A stretch of 37,763 bases of DNA from Clostridia bacterium. Lineage in GTDB: Bacteria > Bacillota > Peptococcia > DRI-13 > UBA5745. Below the pieces are notes generated by a model, which saw only the letters and a program-made list of their open reading frames with translations, searched no databases and was not told where the DNA came from. How positions within the stretch are numbered: position 1 is the first letter of the stretch; the number at the start of each line of letters is the position of its first letter. The DNA lies in assembly GCA_018434325.1 (NCBI GenBank), contig JAHDPO010000005.1, forward strand, positions 1 through 37,763, written 5' to 3'. A program made the position numbers and the translations under genes. Positions 1 through 7,228 of the stretch are shown in pieces.

Positions 1-237
1 GATGATCCAGTTAGCCATGGTTGTGCGGGAAAGGCCAAACCCCAAAGCCAGGAAGTCTTTCTCCAAACGATACAAGGGTAAGCCTTTGGCATATTTCTCG
101 TAGGCAATATGGGCCAAAAGCTCCGGTGAACAAAAGCTGCGGGGAATCATCGCTTCCGGCGCCTTTCCGGTGAAGAATCGCTGGCAGACAATATCCGCTA
201 AGGCTTCGTCTTGGCTTTCGTCCATCTTGCTGCTCAT
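1..237 (-). pseudogene. tnpC: IS66 transposase TnpC, internal fragment
   Basis: An open frame with no stop runs from 237 to the left edge (79 codons), in a different frame from the tnpB ORF that covers it. From about residue 26 it reads like the middle of an IS66 TnpC transposase: APEAMIPRSFCSPELLAHIA, then YEKYAKGLPLYRLEKDFLAL, then LSRTTMANWII. In the family this region precedes the DDE catalytic core, which would lie outside the window. The normal TnpC N-terminus and zinc-finger-like region are absent, and this piece directly follows the truncated tnpB, so an internal deletion is the simplest reading. The ATG at 237 is only the first in-frame ATG and is not argued to be a true start. Confidence 0.75.
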
Positions 238-481
238 TCCTTGGCCATTGAAAGCCACCGTTATCCAGGCGCTTATATAGAAGCAGAAAACCGTCTCCTT
301 CCCAGAGCAGAGCTTTTAAACGATCCCGTCTTCGGCTGCAGAAAAGGTAAAGGCTTTGGGAGAAGGGGTCCAGCAAAAGCTGTCCTTGGATTAGCGCAGC
401 GAGGCCGTCAATGGACTTACGCAGATCGGTGTAGCCGGTGACCAGATAAACCTGGCGGTTTTGCGTGAGTTCCTTCAACAT
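11..481 (-). pseudogene. tnpB: IS66 accessory protein TnpB (Orf2), truncated by deletion and read through out of frame
   Basis: The first about 80 residues are standard IS66 TnpB: VYLVTGYTDLRKSIDGLAAL, LDPFSQSLYLFCSRRRDRLK, then WEGDGFLLLYKRLDNGGFQW. After FQWPRNEQQ (near position 240) the family C-terminus of about 35 residues is missing. The frame continues for about 75 residues that are an out-of-frame reading of tnpC and should not be taken as protein sequence. TnpB is an accessory protein needed by most IS66 elements; its exact role is unsettled. The ATG at 481 overlaps the end of tnpA (stop at 475), the normal translational coupling in this family. Confidence 0.85.
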
Positions 482-807
482 GGATTAAGCAAGGCGGCTA
501 TTAAGGCTTGCGCAGTAGCCAGACAAGCCCCTTCCTCCAAGTAGATACTAATCCCCGGGGCTTGTAAGGTAACCGTCTTTCTTTTCGGGCAAAGAGACGG
601 GGTTAGGGTTACCGGAACGATCTGTTGCTGATGTTCCTGACTTACTTCCTGACGCAGTTTTCTCAGCCAATAGTAATAACTTCTGGGATTGAGCCCTTTT
701 TGTTCACACCAGGCGTTTATGGTCATTCCGCTGGCTTTACGCTCTTGGATGTAGCCAGTCCATTGCTGGGCTCGGTATTGGGTTTTGGCCAGTGTTATGG
801 TATCCAC
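475..807 (-). CDS. tnpA: IS66 accessory protein TnpA (Orf1)
   Basis: A 110-residue protein with the IS66 TnpA pattern: WTGYIQERKASGMTINAWCE then GLNPRSYYYWLRKLRQE, a helix-turn-helix-like N-terminal half thought to bind DNA. The second half is the usual variable segment, ending with ISIYLEEGACLATAQALIAA. It starts with GTG at 807, preceded by AGGGGG about eight bases upstream. The reading frame is intact although the downstream genes of the element are not. Its leader, between the element tip at 926 and the start, holds a perfect 13-bp inverted repeat (833-870). Confidence 0.85.
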   Translation of the reverse strand: MDTITLAKTQYRAQQWTGYIQERKASGMTINAWCEQKGLNPRSYYYWLRKLRQEVSQEHQQQIVPVTLTPSLCPKRKTVTLQAPGISIYLEEGACLATAQALIAALLNPC

Positions 808-832
808 TTACACACCCCCTGTAGTAGTTAAA

Positions 833-870
833 GGTAGTTGAAAAACTACTCCTGTACTTTTTCAACTACC
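833..870 (-). promoter_or_regulatory. Perfect stem-loop in the IS66 tnpA leader
   Basis: GGTAGTTGAAAAA (833-845) and TTTTTCAACTACC (858-870) are exact reverse complements around a 12-base loop. The structure sits about 26 bases upstream of the tnpA GTG and inside the element tip, so it belongs to the transposon leader. On the minus strand it would form in the transcript ahead of tnpA. A role in limiting transposase expression is inference. The right-hand IS66 element has a different stem-loop in the same place. Confidence 0.6.
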
Positions 871-969
871 CTTATTTTCCACGATATCTTCTACACTTTC
901 TACACGGGGGTTTATTTGGCGCTTACGGATAAACAGACCTTAATAGATTAAAGAGGCATACAGCGATTG

Positions 970-1017
970 ATACCCCGGTTTTCATAAATGGCAGGAGCCA
1001 TTATGAAGCCGGGGTAT
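970..1017 (-). other. Long imperfect hairpin downstream of the tail-fibre-like gene
   Basis: ATACCCCGG (970-978) pairs with CCGGGGTAT (1009-1017). Inside these arms, TTCATAAATGGC pairs almost completely with GCCATTATGAA around a 4-base loop, giving a stem of about 20 bp with small bulges. It lies 12 bases after the stop of the minus-strand gene ending at 1029, the position of a terminator, but no T run follows on the minus strand. It could be an mRNA 3'-end stabiliser, a terminator of atypical form, or a remnant of another element. Confidence 0.5.
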
Positions 1018-1028
1018 ACTTTCGATCT

Positions 1029-2567
1029 TCAATCTAATATTATTTGCACATAATTATTGCTGGTCCAACTGATGCTGGAATTAAAGCGATACATAAAGGG
1101 AACATAATTAAGGTTTGGCCACGTTACCGAGGCGCCGTCTACGACAAGGCCCGTTATGCTTGGGGCCACTATGAAGCCACTGCCCTGAATGGTTTGGCCA
1201 CTATTATAGAAATAGTATCTCTTATTATGCCAACTATAAGGTGTCTTACCCTGATTTGTCCAAGTTAGTGTCAGCATTGATAACAAGGGATAAACGTTAA
1301 GCGCAGTTTTTGAAAATTCAATTTCTATAATTAACGTTTTATTTAATGGGGATATGCCTGCTAGGCTATAGGGAAAAGTCGCAGGACTAGCTAGAAGAGA
1401 GCCACTGGAACTTTTGATCCGATAGATAATGGACGTGCCTGCAGGCTTGTTTTGCGATACATTCATCTGAACCCATTGGATTATTTGAGAGGCGCTTGCG
1501 CTGATTTGCGCCGTGCCTTTACAATGTTGGTAATTAACAGTAGTCGTAAATCCCAGCCCTGATTCTTTTGGGCTGATACTGCCTGTTTCTAAAGCTGCCA
1601 GTGTAGTGCCCTGAATTGAACCTTGGGTTAGCCTATCGGAATAATAATTGATACCGATGCCAGTAGCGCACTTTGAATAGTCTCCATCATTTGATAGCCA
1701 ATAACTTGTGGTTACGCCAATGATGAAAAAGACGTCCGTATTAAGAGCAACATTTACATTGCTTAGCGTTACAGTATGAGTTGCAGCAGTGCCTGGCAAA
1801 GTGCCGGAGGTTTGTGCAATAATATTATTTACGTCCGGATGATTATTATCGTTTGCTTTTGGCTTACATAACATTAGGACATACTGACGATTGGTGGAGG
1901 CAAATCCATCGAGAACCCGAATCTCACCAGATATGCTGGCATTATTTGTATACATTACATTAGCTACAGGAAGGGTAAAAGACATTTTTTGAGCCCGGTA
2001 AGACCAGGCCCAAGTACCTTCTGGGGCGCCTTCATTTATATGCCCTTTATAGTGTGTCTCATAAGTATAGCTGCTATTTGGCTGAAACTGCAAAACTCCA
2101 TTAACATTTCTTAGATTAGCACTTAATTGTACTCCAGGCCAACTGCTTCCACTTGCATAATTACCATTTTCCACCAAGGTATCGGCAATTTCACCAACCT
2201 TGGTTTGCATATCCTGAAAGCCATTTTGGGTTACAGTTTCTAATCCGGTTAAACTTGATTGAAGATTGCTATTTTGCATAAGTGATTTATTTAATTTGGC
2301 CATTACGGTGCCATCAGAGGCGCTTCCTCCGGAGTCAATGGTATTGCCAACTTTACTATTCATACCATCAATTGTATTAGTGAGGTCAGCTATTATCATA
2401 GGCAGATTGACAGTGGTTTCTGCCAAAGCTTTTGCCTCGGAGGCAGTTGCGGCGTTGGCTCTCATTGTATCATCAATAATATCTAAGTTACTATTGTGAG
2501 TGAGGATGTCGTAATATTCGTTTTCGTTGGGCTTTTTTAAACTAAAATTATTTGTTAATACAACCAT
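1029..2567 (-). CDS. Phage tail-fibre-like protein, orphan
   Basis: A 512-residue protein. The N-terminus (TNNFSLKKPNENEYYDI, then NSNLDIIDDTM) matches the short N-terminal motif of many Gram-positive phage tail-fibre or tail-collar proteins, usually written as LKKP...D.Y.I...N.N...ID. Residues about 38-135 are alanine-, threonine- and asparagine-rich with heptad-like spacing, as in trimeric fibre shafts. The remainder is beta-rich, aromatic- and Ser/Thr-rich, like a receptor-binding or carbohydrate-binding head, but I recognise no specific domain. There is no signal peptide. The start is supported by AGAGGA six bases before the ATG at 2567. No other phage structural gene is visible nearby, so it is an isolated remnant, a recruited gene, or the edge of a prophage once reaching left of the IS. 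Confidence 0.6.
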   Translation of the reverse strand: MVVLTNNFSLKKPNENEYYDILTHNSNLDIIDDTMRANAATASEAKALAETTVNLPMIIADLTNTIDGMNSKVGNTIDSGGSASDGTVMAKLNKSLMQNSNLQSSLTGLETVTQNGFQDMQTKVGEIADTLVENGNYASGSSWPGVQLSANLRNVNGVLQFQPNSSYTYETHYKGHINEGAPEGTWAWSYRAQKMSFTLPVANVMYTNNASISGEIRVLDGFASTNRQYVLMLCKPKANDNNHPDVNNIIAQTSGTLPGTAATHTVTLSNVNVALNTDVFFIIGVTTSYWLSNDGDYSKCATGIGINYYSDRLTQGSIQGTTLAALETGSISPKESGLGFTTTVNYQHCKGTAQISASASQIIQWVQMNVSQNKPAGTSIIYRIKSSSGSLLASPATFPYSLAGISPLNKTLIIEIEFSKTALNVYPLLSMLTLTWTNQGKTPYSWHNKRYYFYNSGQTIQGSGFIVAPSITGLVVDGASVTWPNLNYVPFMYRFNSSISWTSNNYVQIILD

Positions 2568-2723
2568 AAATTATCCTCTTCTATATATACTTGTTTGGGT
2601 CTGCAGCTCCCAAGAAGTAATATACCATAGAAGGAAGAGACATTGGCTGACATGTTTAGCTGTACTATTTCAGCAGTGATTTAGGAAGATATTGTTTTAA
2701 GTATGTATTTATCATCCGTAGAT

Positions 2724-3977
2724 TTACAAACAAGTTATTTCCTGTTTTGCCTCATCATAATTCACCTGATAGCCGAAGGCCTCCAGAACCGCCCGGAAAG
2801 GCAAATAGATGCGGCCTTCCTTGTTCATAGCCGGAGCGTCGATAACTATGGCTAAAGATGAGCCTCCCTTGCTGAGAGAGAGGCTTTCCACCCCCACAGG
2901 AATCTGGAGGGAGATATCTTCCTTCTTTAGAGTAGCTGTCTGGCTGCCTTGATCCCAAGTGATCTCGGCGGCAAGAGCATCCCCCATGTCTCTGACGCTG
3001 ATGAAAGCCCGGTCCTTCTCGAGAAAAGCGGGAGCCATAGCGGAAAGAAGCTCGCCATCTACTGTATAAAAAGGGCTGTTTACAGTGAAAACCAACTTAG
3101 GAGCAGGAGCTATGAAGTTGAGGTCGAGGAAAGCCTTCGGTGCAGAGGAACTGCTATCCCGGGCCTCCAACGTATAGCTGCCGGCTTTGGTGGCGCTTAT
3201 GCTGATCTGAGCCTTACCATCGCTATCTGTTGTAGCTGTTTTCGTTGATAGGGAAGTACCTTCGCCGGTTATGCTGAAATAAATATCTTTGCCGCTGAGA
3301 CTGGCGCCGCTGCCGCTGTCGGTGACATAGGCTGTCACTGCATATGCTGCTACTCCGTTAGCCGGCAGGTTTTTGGCAGAACCGCTAATAGCCAACTGGA
3401 TTTTGATCTTACTATCCTCCTCGGCAGAAGGACGACCAATTGCGGTCTGCTGAATGATATGGCTTAGATCGCAGCCGTCGGGAAACGAATTTTGACGAAC
3501 AAAAGCTTTAGTGCAGTCGGCGTGGAGTCCCAAGGCAAATTCCGGATTACCTGCAATAGTGGATACGGCCTTCATAGTAAAGTACAAGGTTCGAGCTAAG
3601 GTACCGCCAGTGCCTGCCTTACTATCTGCAACCACTTGATTTAAGGGGATTTCTCCATTGTTGCCCACCGGAATCCAGACACCGCCGGCATCCTGAAAAA
3701 AGAAGCTGTCTACGCTGCGGCTGGAGGCCACATAAATACTGCCGCTTAGAGCTGAATCGTTTTCCGAAACCAGCAGTACCTCAAATTCTATACCTTCGCT
3801 GTCGGGGGTGACGGTTGATACTGCAGAAGTAGAAGCTTTGGTGAGCAAAAAATTCGAAGTGTAAGTACTGGGAGGCGCTGCCGCTAATGAAACAGGCGCT
3901 ATGGCCAGGCTGGACAGAAGCAAACCTGAGGCCAGAACATAAGGTAAAATTCTAGTCTGAGATGAAATTTTTTTCAT
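2724..3977 (-). CDS. Secreted protein with Ig-like domain and copper amine oxidase N-terminal (stalk) domain
   Basis: A 417-residue exported protein. Residues 1-34 are a signal peptide (KK, hydrophobic core, SLAAA before the likely cut). Residues about 38-185 are a beta-rich region I do not recognise, with four Cys in its later part. Residues about 190-288 look like an Ig-like invasin/Big_1-type repeat (PANGVAAYAVTAYVTDSGSG, then TATTDSDGKAQISISATKAG). Residues about 294-417 are a copper amine oxidase N-terminal domain: VRDMGDALAAEITWD and IYLPFRAVLEAFGYQVNYD are the two typical repeats. This domain is non-catalytic and common in cell-surface proteins of Bacillota; no enzyme domain is present. 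The start has AAAGGAG about seven bases upstream. Its promoter region shares a 77-bp element with the gene at 5109-7013, suggesting co-regulation. The exact role is unknown. Confidence 0.8.
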   Translation of the reverse strand: MKKISSQTRILPYVLASGLLLSSLAIAPVSLAAAPPSTYTSNFLLTKASTSAVSTVTPDSEGIEFEVLLVSENDSALSGSIYVASSRSVDSFFFQDAGGVWIPVGNNGEIPLNQVVADSKAGTGGTLARTLYFTMKAVSTIAGNPEFALGLHADCTKAFVRQNSFPDGCDLSHIIQQTAIGRPSAEEDSKIKIQLAISGSAKNLPANGVAAYAVTAYVTDSGSGASLSGKDIYFSITGEGTSLSTKTATTDSDGKAQISISATKAGSYTLEARDSSSSAPKAFLDLNFIAPAPKLVFTVNSPFYTVDGELLSAMAPAFLEKDRAFISVRDMGDALAAEITWDQGSQTATLKKEDISLQIPVGVESLSLSKGGSSLAIVIDAPAMNKEGRIYLPFRAVLEAFGYQVNYDEAKQEITCL

Positions 3978-4054
3978 TATTTTCTCCTTTCCACCGGCCC
4001 GAATAGATTAATAATATTTTGATATATATTTTTAAGCGGCCGGTAATGGCTAAT

Positions 4055-4131
4055 GCTATTCTAATACAAAGCCAGACGGGATGACAGTAGATTCAAGGAA
4101 TGATAACAAATTGTTCATAGCCTGTTTACTG
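4055..4131 (-). promoter_or_regulatory. Shared upstream element, copy A (before the Ig/stalk-domain gene)
   Basis: This 77-bp segment aligns without gaps to 7060-7136 with about 62 of 77 identical positions. The core GAATGATAACAAATTGTT (4098-4115) is identical in both and contains the 11-base palindrome AACAAATTGTT. On the minus strand the element ends with TAGAAT (complement of 4058-4063), a possible -10 box with CTGTCA 18 bases further upstream as a weak -35. It lies 77 bases before the start codon at 3977. Conservation of the palindrome in both places suggests a regulator site; no regulator is encoded nearby. Confidence 0.6.
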
Positions 4132-4151
4132 TTTCTTGCTAATGGTCTGGG

Positions 4152-4190
4152 AAAATAAAAAATGCCGCTGCAATAAAATTTGCAACGACA
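4152..4190 (-). terminator. Rho-independent terminator after the YdcF-family gene
   Basis: On the minus strand TGTCGTTGCAA (complement of 4180-4190) pairs along all 11 positions with TTGCAGCGGCA (complement of 4163-4173), counting two G-U pairs, around a 6-base loop. TTTTTTATTTT follows (4152-4162). It is 35 bases after the stop of the gene ending at 4226 and should end the operon 7013-4226. It also separates that operon from the promoter element of the gene starting at 3977. Confidence 0.88.
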
Positions 4191-4225
4191 TGGGGTAATT
4201 GCAGATGTGCTCTTTACCAGATTAC

Positions 4226-5059
4226 CTACTTCCCAATCCAGGCTAACAGCACCTTAGGATGCTCCCGGATGAAATAATTGGCGCTGAGAAAGTCGTCGGA
4301 AGGTGTGATCACACACATCTTGGCAATAGCCAAGTCCTCTCGTTTGGCGTAAAGCCTGCCCCGGTGCAGCTGATACTCGTGGCCAACCAGGCCAACGGTG
4401 GCCTGCTGACTGCCGCCCTGGAGATCCTTCACCAAGGCCTTGGCTTCTTGTATGGCCTGCTTGGTATCCGCCGAGCCATCGGCCAGATAAAGCCTGTCCT
4501 GGCTAATTCCAGCTGTGGCTAGGTAATCGGCCATATAGATAGCTGTGCTTTGTGAAGCTCTCTCATAAATACCGCCGGTAAGAATAGCTTTGGCTTCCGG
4601 GTATTGCTTTAAATAGCCGGCCACTGGTTCCAATAAATGATTAAGAATCCGCCGGTCGCTGTCGGCGGATAATTCTGCGCCCAAAACAATGATGTCCTGA
4701 CCGGACATCAAAGGATTGCGCTTTGTTTCCGATAAAAGAGAGGTGGTGGTCATGGCCAGGCTGGCAAAATAAAGAATCAGCAACACCCATAGCCCGTGAA
4801 AGACCAGCTTGACCGGATGGTTGTTGGCTTTATCCTGAGTCCAAAGGCCAAGGCAGCCCAGTATGATAAAGATGCTCCCGATAATCGGCAGGTAGACCAG
4901 CAAAAAGCGTATATCCTGCTCCTGGGAAGGGGATAGCCGATAGAGAAGAGGGAGCAGCAGCAAAGGTATACCGAGTACAAAATAGATGTATTTTTTAAGC
5001 AAACGGGCAATATTTTCTTTGGCCGTCAGCCTGTGATCCCAAAAGTTAGAAGTTGTCAT
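4226..5059 (-). CDS. YdcF/SanA-type DUF218 membrane protein
   Basis: A protein of about 277 residues with three predicted N-terminal membrane helices (roughly residues 25-43, 50-73 and 86-105) and a C-terminal DUF218 domain. The domain shows the family signs: DIIVLGAELSADSDRRILNH, LTGGIYERASQSTAIYMADY, DTKQAIQEA, and a late GHEYQLHRGRLYAKR segment. DUF218 proteins (YdcF, SanA, ElyC) are linked to envelope integrity and peptidoglycan or glycan lipid metabolism, but the reaction is not established. I place the start at the ATG at 5059 rather than 5065, because AAGGAAAGG touches the earlier ATG and is six bases from the later one. It follows the LRR gene by about 50 bases and ends before a clear terminator, so the two form one operon. 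Confidence 0.75.
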   Translation of the reverse strand: MTTSNFWDHRLTAKENIARLLKKYIYFVLGIPLLLLPLLYRLSPSQEQDIRFLLVYLPIIGSIFIILGCLGLWTQDKANNHPVKLVFHGLWVLLILYFASLAMTTTSLLSETKRNPLMSGQDIIVLGAELSADSDRRILNHLLEPVAGYLKQYPEAKAILTGGIYERASQSTAIYMADYLATAGISQDRLYLADGSADTKQAIQEAKALVKDLQGGSQQATVGLVGHEYQLHRGRLYAKREDLAIAKMCVITPSDDFLSANYFIREHPKVLLAWIGK

Positions 5060-5108
5060 GTCCATCCTTTCCTTGCCGGATCATCTTCAGTTTTATTCCT
5101 GTGAAAAA

Positions 5109-7013
5109 TCAATAGACAATCCTGATTTTGCCCTCTTGGCCCCACCATAATACGGTGGCGCCGAATTCCGTGGTAATGTAGCGCAGAGGAACCAGCATCC
5201 GGCCATTAATCACATAAGGGGCCTGATCGCTGCCACTGATGGTTTTGCCTTCAGTAATGTAAATAGTTTTGCTGCCGTAGGAGATGGTGGCAGAGCGGAT
5301 AGACTCATGCCAATTGACGCTGGCTCCCATTTTTTCAAAGACGGACCGCAAAGGAACCATGGTGGCGCCCCGATAGATTAAAGGAGCAGGATTAACGGTA
5401 CTGGTTTCACCGTCGGAATGCATGATCTGCATGGAATTGATGGTCAGATCCACCCATTGCACGGGAGTACCTCTGGTGCCCAGGCCAAAGCGGCCCGTAC
5501 CATTGAGGAGATAAGAAAAGCTGCTGTTGGCAGGATTGAACACTCCCCCCAGTAGATCCAGGGTGCTGCCATTGTCTTTAAATGCGGTGAGACGTTTGAG
5601 ATCCCAATCCGTAAAGCCCAGATTATTCAAATAGAGTACGGCGGTGACGGGAGAACCCAGCTCCATATCCTTCAGATTGCTGCCGGGAACCCGCAACTGT
5701 ACAGAAAAATTATAATCCTTGTAAGGCAAAATGGCAACCTGCTTATCGCCAAAACGGCTGGGGCCATAGCCTACCGGCCGCGCATCGTAGGGATTCAATG
5801 TCATTTGCACAGTGGCATCGGCGCTGACGCTGGCTTGATTGGCAATGGATCTGAGGTTTTTTGGCTCAATGGTTAGGTTGCCGAAATCATGGGAGAGAAT
5901 GAGCTTTTGATTTTGGCTGGCTAACTGGGCCAACAGGCCGGGGCTGAAGGTAGCTTTGCCGTCGGTGAAGCGGGTCATATCAACCACTGCATTGCTGCTA
6001 CGACCGCTGAGCGCCGTTTGCAGAGCGGCGTCACCATTATTAGGGGCGGCAGCTCCCGGACGGTTTTCCGCCGACTGCCAGACAGTAATGGGGATAGAAG
6101 CCTTGTAGAAGGTAAGGCTCATTCTCTCATATTGAGAAATTTGATAATCGGATAAAGTAAGACTTACCACAAAATTATCCCGGCCGGCCTTTTGAGCAAT
6201 AACCATAAAACGGTGATCTTCCCGCTGCAACTGAACGGGGCTGTCTTTATCGCCTTCAACCTGGGCGGTAATTAATTTTGGCGGTACCTGGTTGTTTGGA
6301 TTGGTTGAAGTGGTAAGATTGACGAAGGGAATAGCTTGCTGATCGCCGGGGGAAAGACTGATTGCATTGATATCCTTGATCACCAGAGAAGCTGGCCGGA
6401 TGGTGCTGGCTTCATAAATAAAATTGCCGGCATAGGTCACACTGGAATCTTTAGATATACCTGGCGCCTTGGACGTCAGGAAGTTATTGTCGAGAGAGAC
6501 AGAGCTGACGTTTTCCGGAAAGGCAGCGTCCAAAGGAGAGGTCAGCCGGTTATTGCGCAGATCGAGAGTTCGCAATCTGGCAGGCCAGGAGACTTGGCTG
6601 AGCTCCGTTATGCTATTATGGGCTACAGACAGATAACGGATATTATCCGGGAATATCGTGCCTTTTAAGGAAGAAAGCTTATTGTATTCAACAGTGAGGC
6701 GGGTCAGTTCCGTGAAATATTCAATGCCTTTTAAGCTGGTAATGGACTTGCTATTAAGATCCAGGGTAGTTTGGGAGAAGAAAGGGTCGTTGGGCTGCAA
6801 AGGGAAGTCGGGGCTCAGACCGGTAACGCTTTTGACGGCGGCAAGGAGGCTGGAAGAAATATCGCTCTCGGATACGGGGGTGGCCCAGGCTGCCCTGGGC
6901 ATAACCAAGAGCAGCAAGGCAAAAAGCAATGCCGGCAAAAGGCGCCTGCAAAGTTTCCTTGCAGAGAGAATACGTAATAATGAAGAATAGTATTTAAGGC
7001 AGCCTTCTGCCAT
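5109..7013 (-). CDS. Secreted leucine-rich-repeat protein with copper amine oxidase N-terminal domain
   Basis: A 634-residue exported protein. An N-terminal signal sequence (hydrophobic core about residues 24-38, AWA near 45) is followed by leucine-rich repeats at about residues 85-195 (LDLNSKSITSLKGIEYFTEL, TLDLRNNRLTSPLDAAFPEN). A long beta-rich middle (about 200-515) has no domain I can name. The last about 113 residues are a copper amine oxidase stalk domain with the typical paired motifs (MVPLRSVFEKMGASVNWHES and MLVPLRYITTEFGATVLWWG). The LRR part suggests protein or glycan binding; no catalytic residues are evident. Its promoter region carries copy B of the 77-bp element, and the YdcF-family gene follows in the same operon. 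Presumed cell-surface; function unknown. Confidence 0.8.
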   Translation of the reverse strand: MAEGCLKYYSSLLRILSARKLCRRLLPALLFALLLLVMPRAAWATPVSESDISSSLLAAVKSVTGLSPDFPLQPNDPFFSQTTLDLNSKSITSLKGIEYFTELTRLTVEYNKLSSLKGTIFPDNIRYLSVAHNSITELSQVSWPARLRTLDLRNNRLTSPLDAAFPENVSSVSLDNNFLTSKAPGISKDSSVTYAGNFIYEASTIRPASLVIKDINAISLSPGDQQAIPFVNLTTSTNPNNQVPPKLITAQVEGDKDSPVQLQREDHRFMVIAQKAGRDNFVVSLTLSDYQISQYERMSLTFYKASIPITVWQSAENRPGAAAPNNGDAALQTALSGRSSNAVVDMTRFTDGKATFSPGLLAQLASQNQKLILSHDFGNLTIEPKNLRSIANQASVSADATVQMTLNPYDARPVGYGPSRFGDKQVAILPYKDYNFSVQLRVPGSNLKDMELGSPVTAVLYLNNLGFTDWDLKRLTAFKDNGSTLDLLGGVFNPANSSFSYLLNGTGRFGLGTRGTPVQWVDLTINSMQIMHSDGETSTVNPAPLIYRGATMVPLRSVFEKMGASVNWHESIRSATISYGSKTIYITEGKTISGSDQAPYVINGRMLVPLRYITTEFGATVLWWGQEGKIRIVY

Positions 7014-7059
7014 GGTTATGCCCCCGATCCTGTGGAATAAAGTTGAATTTGTGATTAAG

Positions 7060-7136
7060 GCTATTTTAATACAAAGGGAGACAGGAAAACAGTAGGCTAA
7101 ATGAATGATAACAAATTGTTAATACTGTGTTTACAG
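7060..7136 (-). promoter_or_regulatory. Shared upstream element, copy B (before the LRR/stalk-domain gene)
   Basis: This is the second copy of the element at 4055-4131, ungapped and about 80% identical, with the 18-base core GAATGATAACAAATTGTT (7103-7120) fully conserved. On the minus strand TAAAAT (complement of 7063-7068) occupies the same place as TAGAAT in copy A and could be the -10 box. It lies 46 bases before the ATG at 7013. The region is also the divergent upstream region of the ligase-like gene at 7229, so a regulator bound at the palindrome could affect both directions. Confidence 0.6.
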
Positions 7137-7141
7137 AGAAA

Positions 7142-7170
7142 TAGACAAAGCCGGAAAAAAATGAGATAAT
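7142..7170 (+). promoter_or_regulatory. Sigma-A-type promoter for the ligase-like gene
   Basis: TAGACA (7142-7147), a 17-base spacer and GATAAT (7165-7170) fit the vegetative consensus at 5/6 and 5/6. The start codon is about 58 bases downstream. The leader contains a small inverted repeat, TCCAAAT (7181-7187) with ATTTGGA (7192-7198), of unknown significance. Confidence 0.65.
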
Positions 7171-7228
7171 CTTTAAAATATCCAAATTTTTATTTGGAAA
7201 ATATCTATTAAATGTTTTGGAGGGCAAT

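Larger units (their letters stand above)
1..926 (-). mobile_element. IS66-family insertion sequence, partial and decayed (tnpA-side end in window)
   Basis: Three minus-strand ORF segments match the IS66 order tnpA, tnpB, tnpC, and the tnpA-side terminus is visible. Read on the minus strand from 926, the sequence begins GTAAGCGCCAAATAAA, and GTAAGCG is the typical tip of IS66-family inverted repeats. The element runs off the left edge, so its other end and target duplication cannot be checked; the 8 bases just outside are ggataaac (927-934). The tnpB-tnpC junction is damaged: tnpB leaves its family sequence after about 80 residues and a middle piece of tnpC follows in another frame, so the copy is probably inactive. 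It is not the same element as the IS66 at the right edge, because the bases after GTAAGCG and the start of TnpA differ. Confidence 0.85.

Noticed and set aside
211-441. Plus-strand 76-codon ORF
   Set aside because: It lies wholly over the IS66 tnpB/tnpC region on the other strand and has no family features.
1044-1268. Plus-strand ORF over the end of the tail-fibre-like gene
   Set aside because: Antisense shadow; no ribosome site and no recognisable protein sequence.
6336-6990. Two overlapping plus-strand 110-codon ORFs
   Set aside because: Antisense shadows of the LRR/stalk-domain gene, whose motifs and signal peptide are clear.
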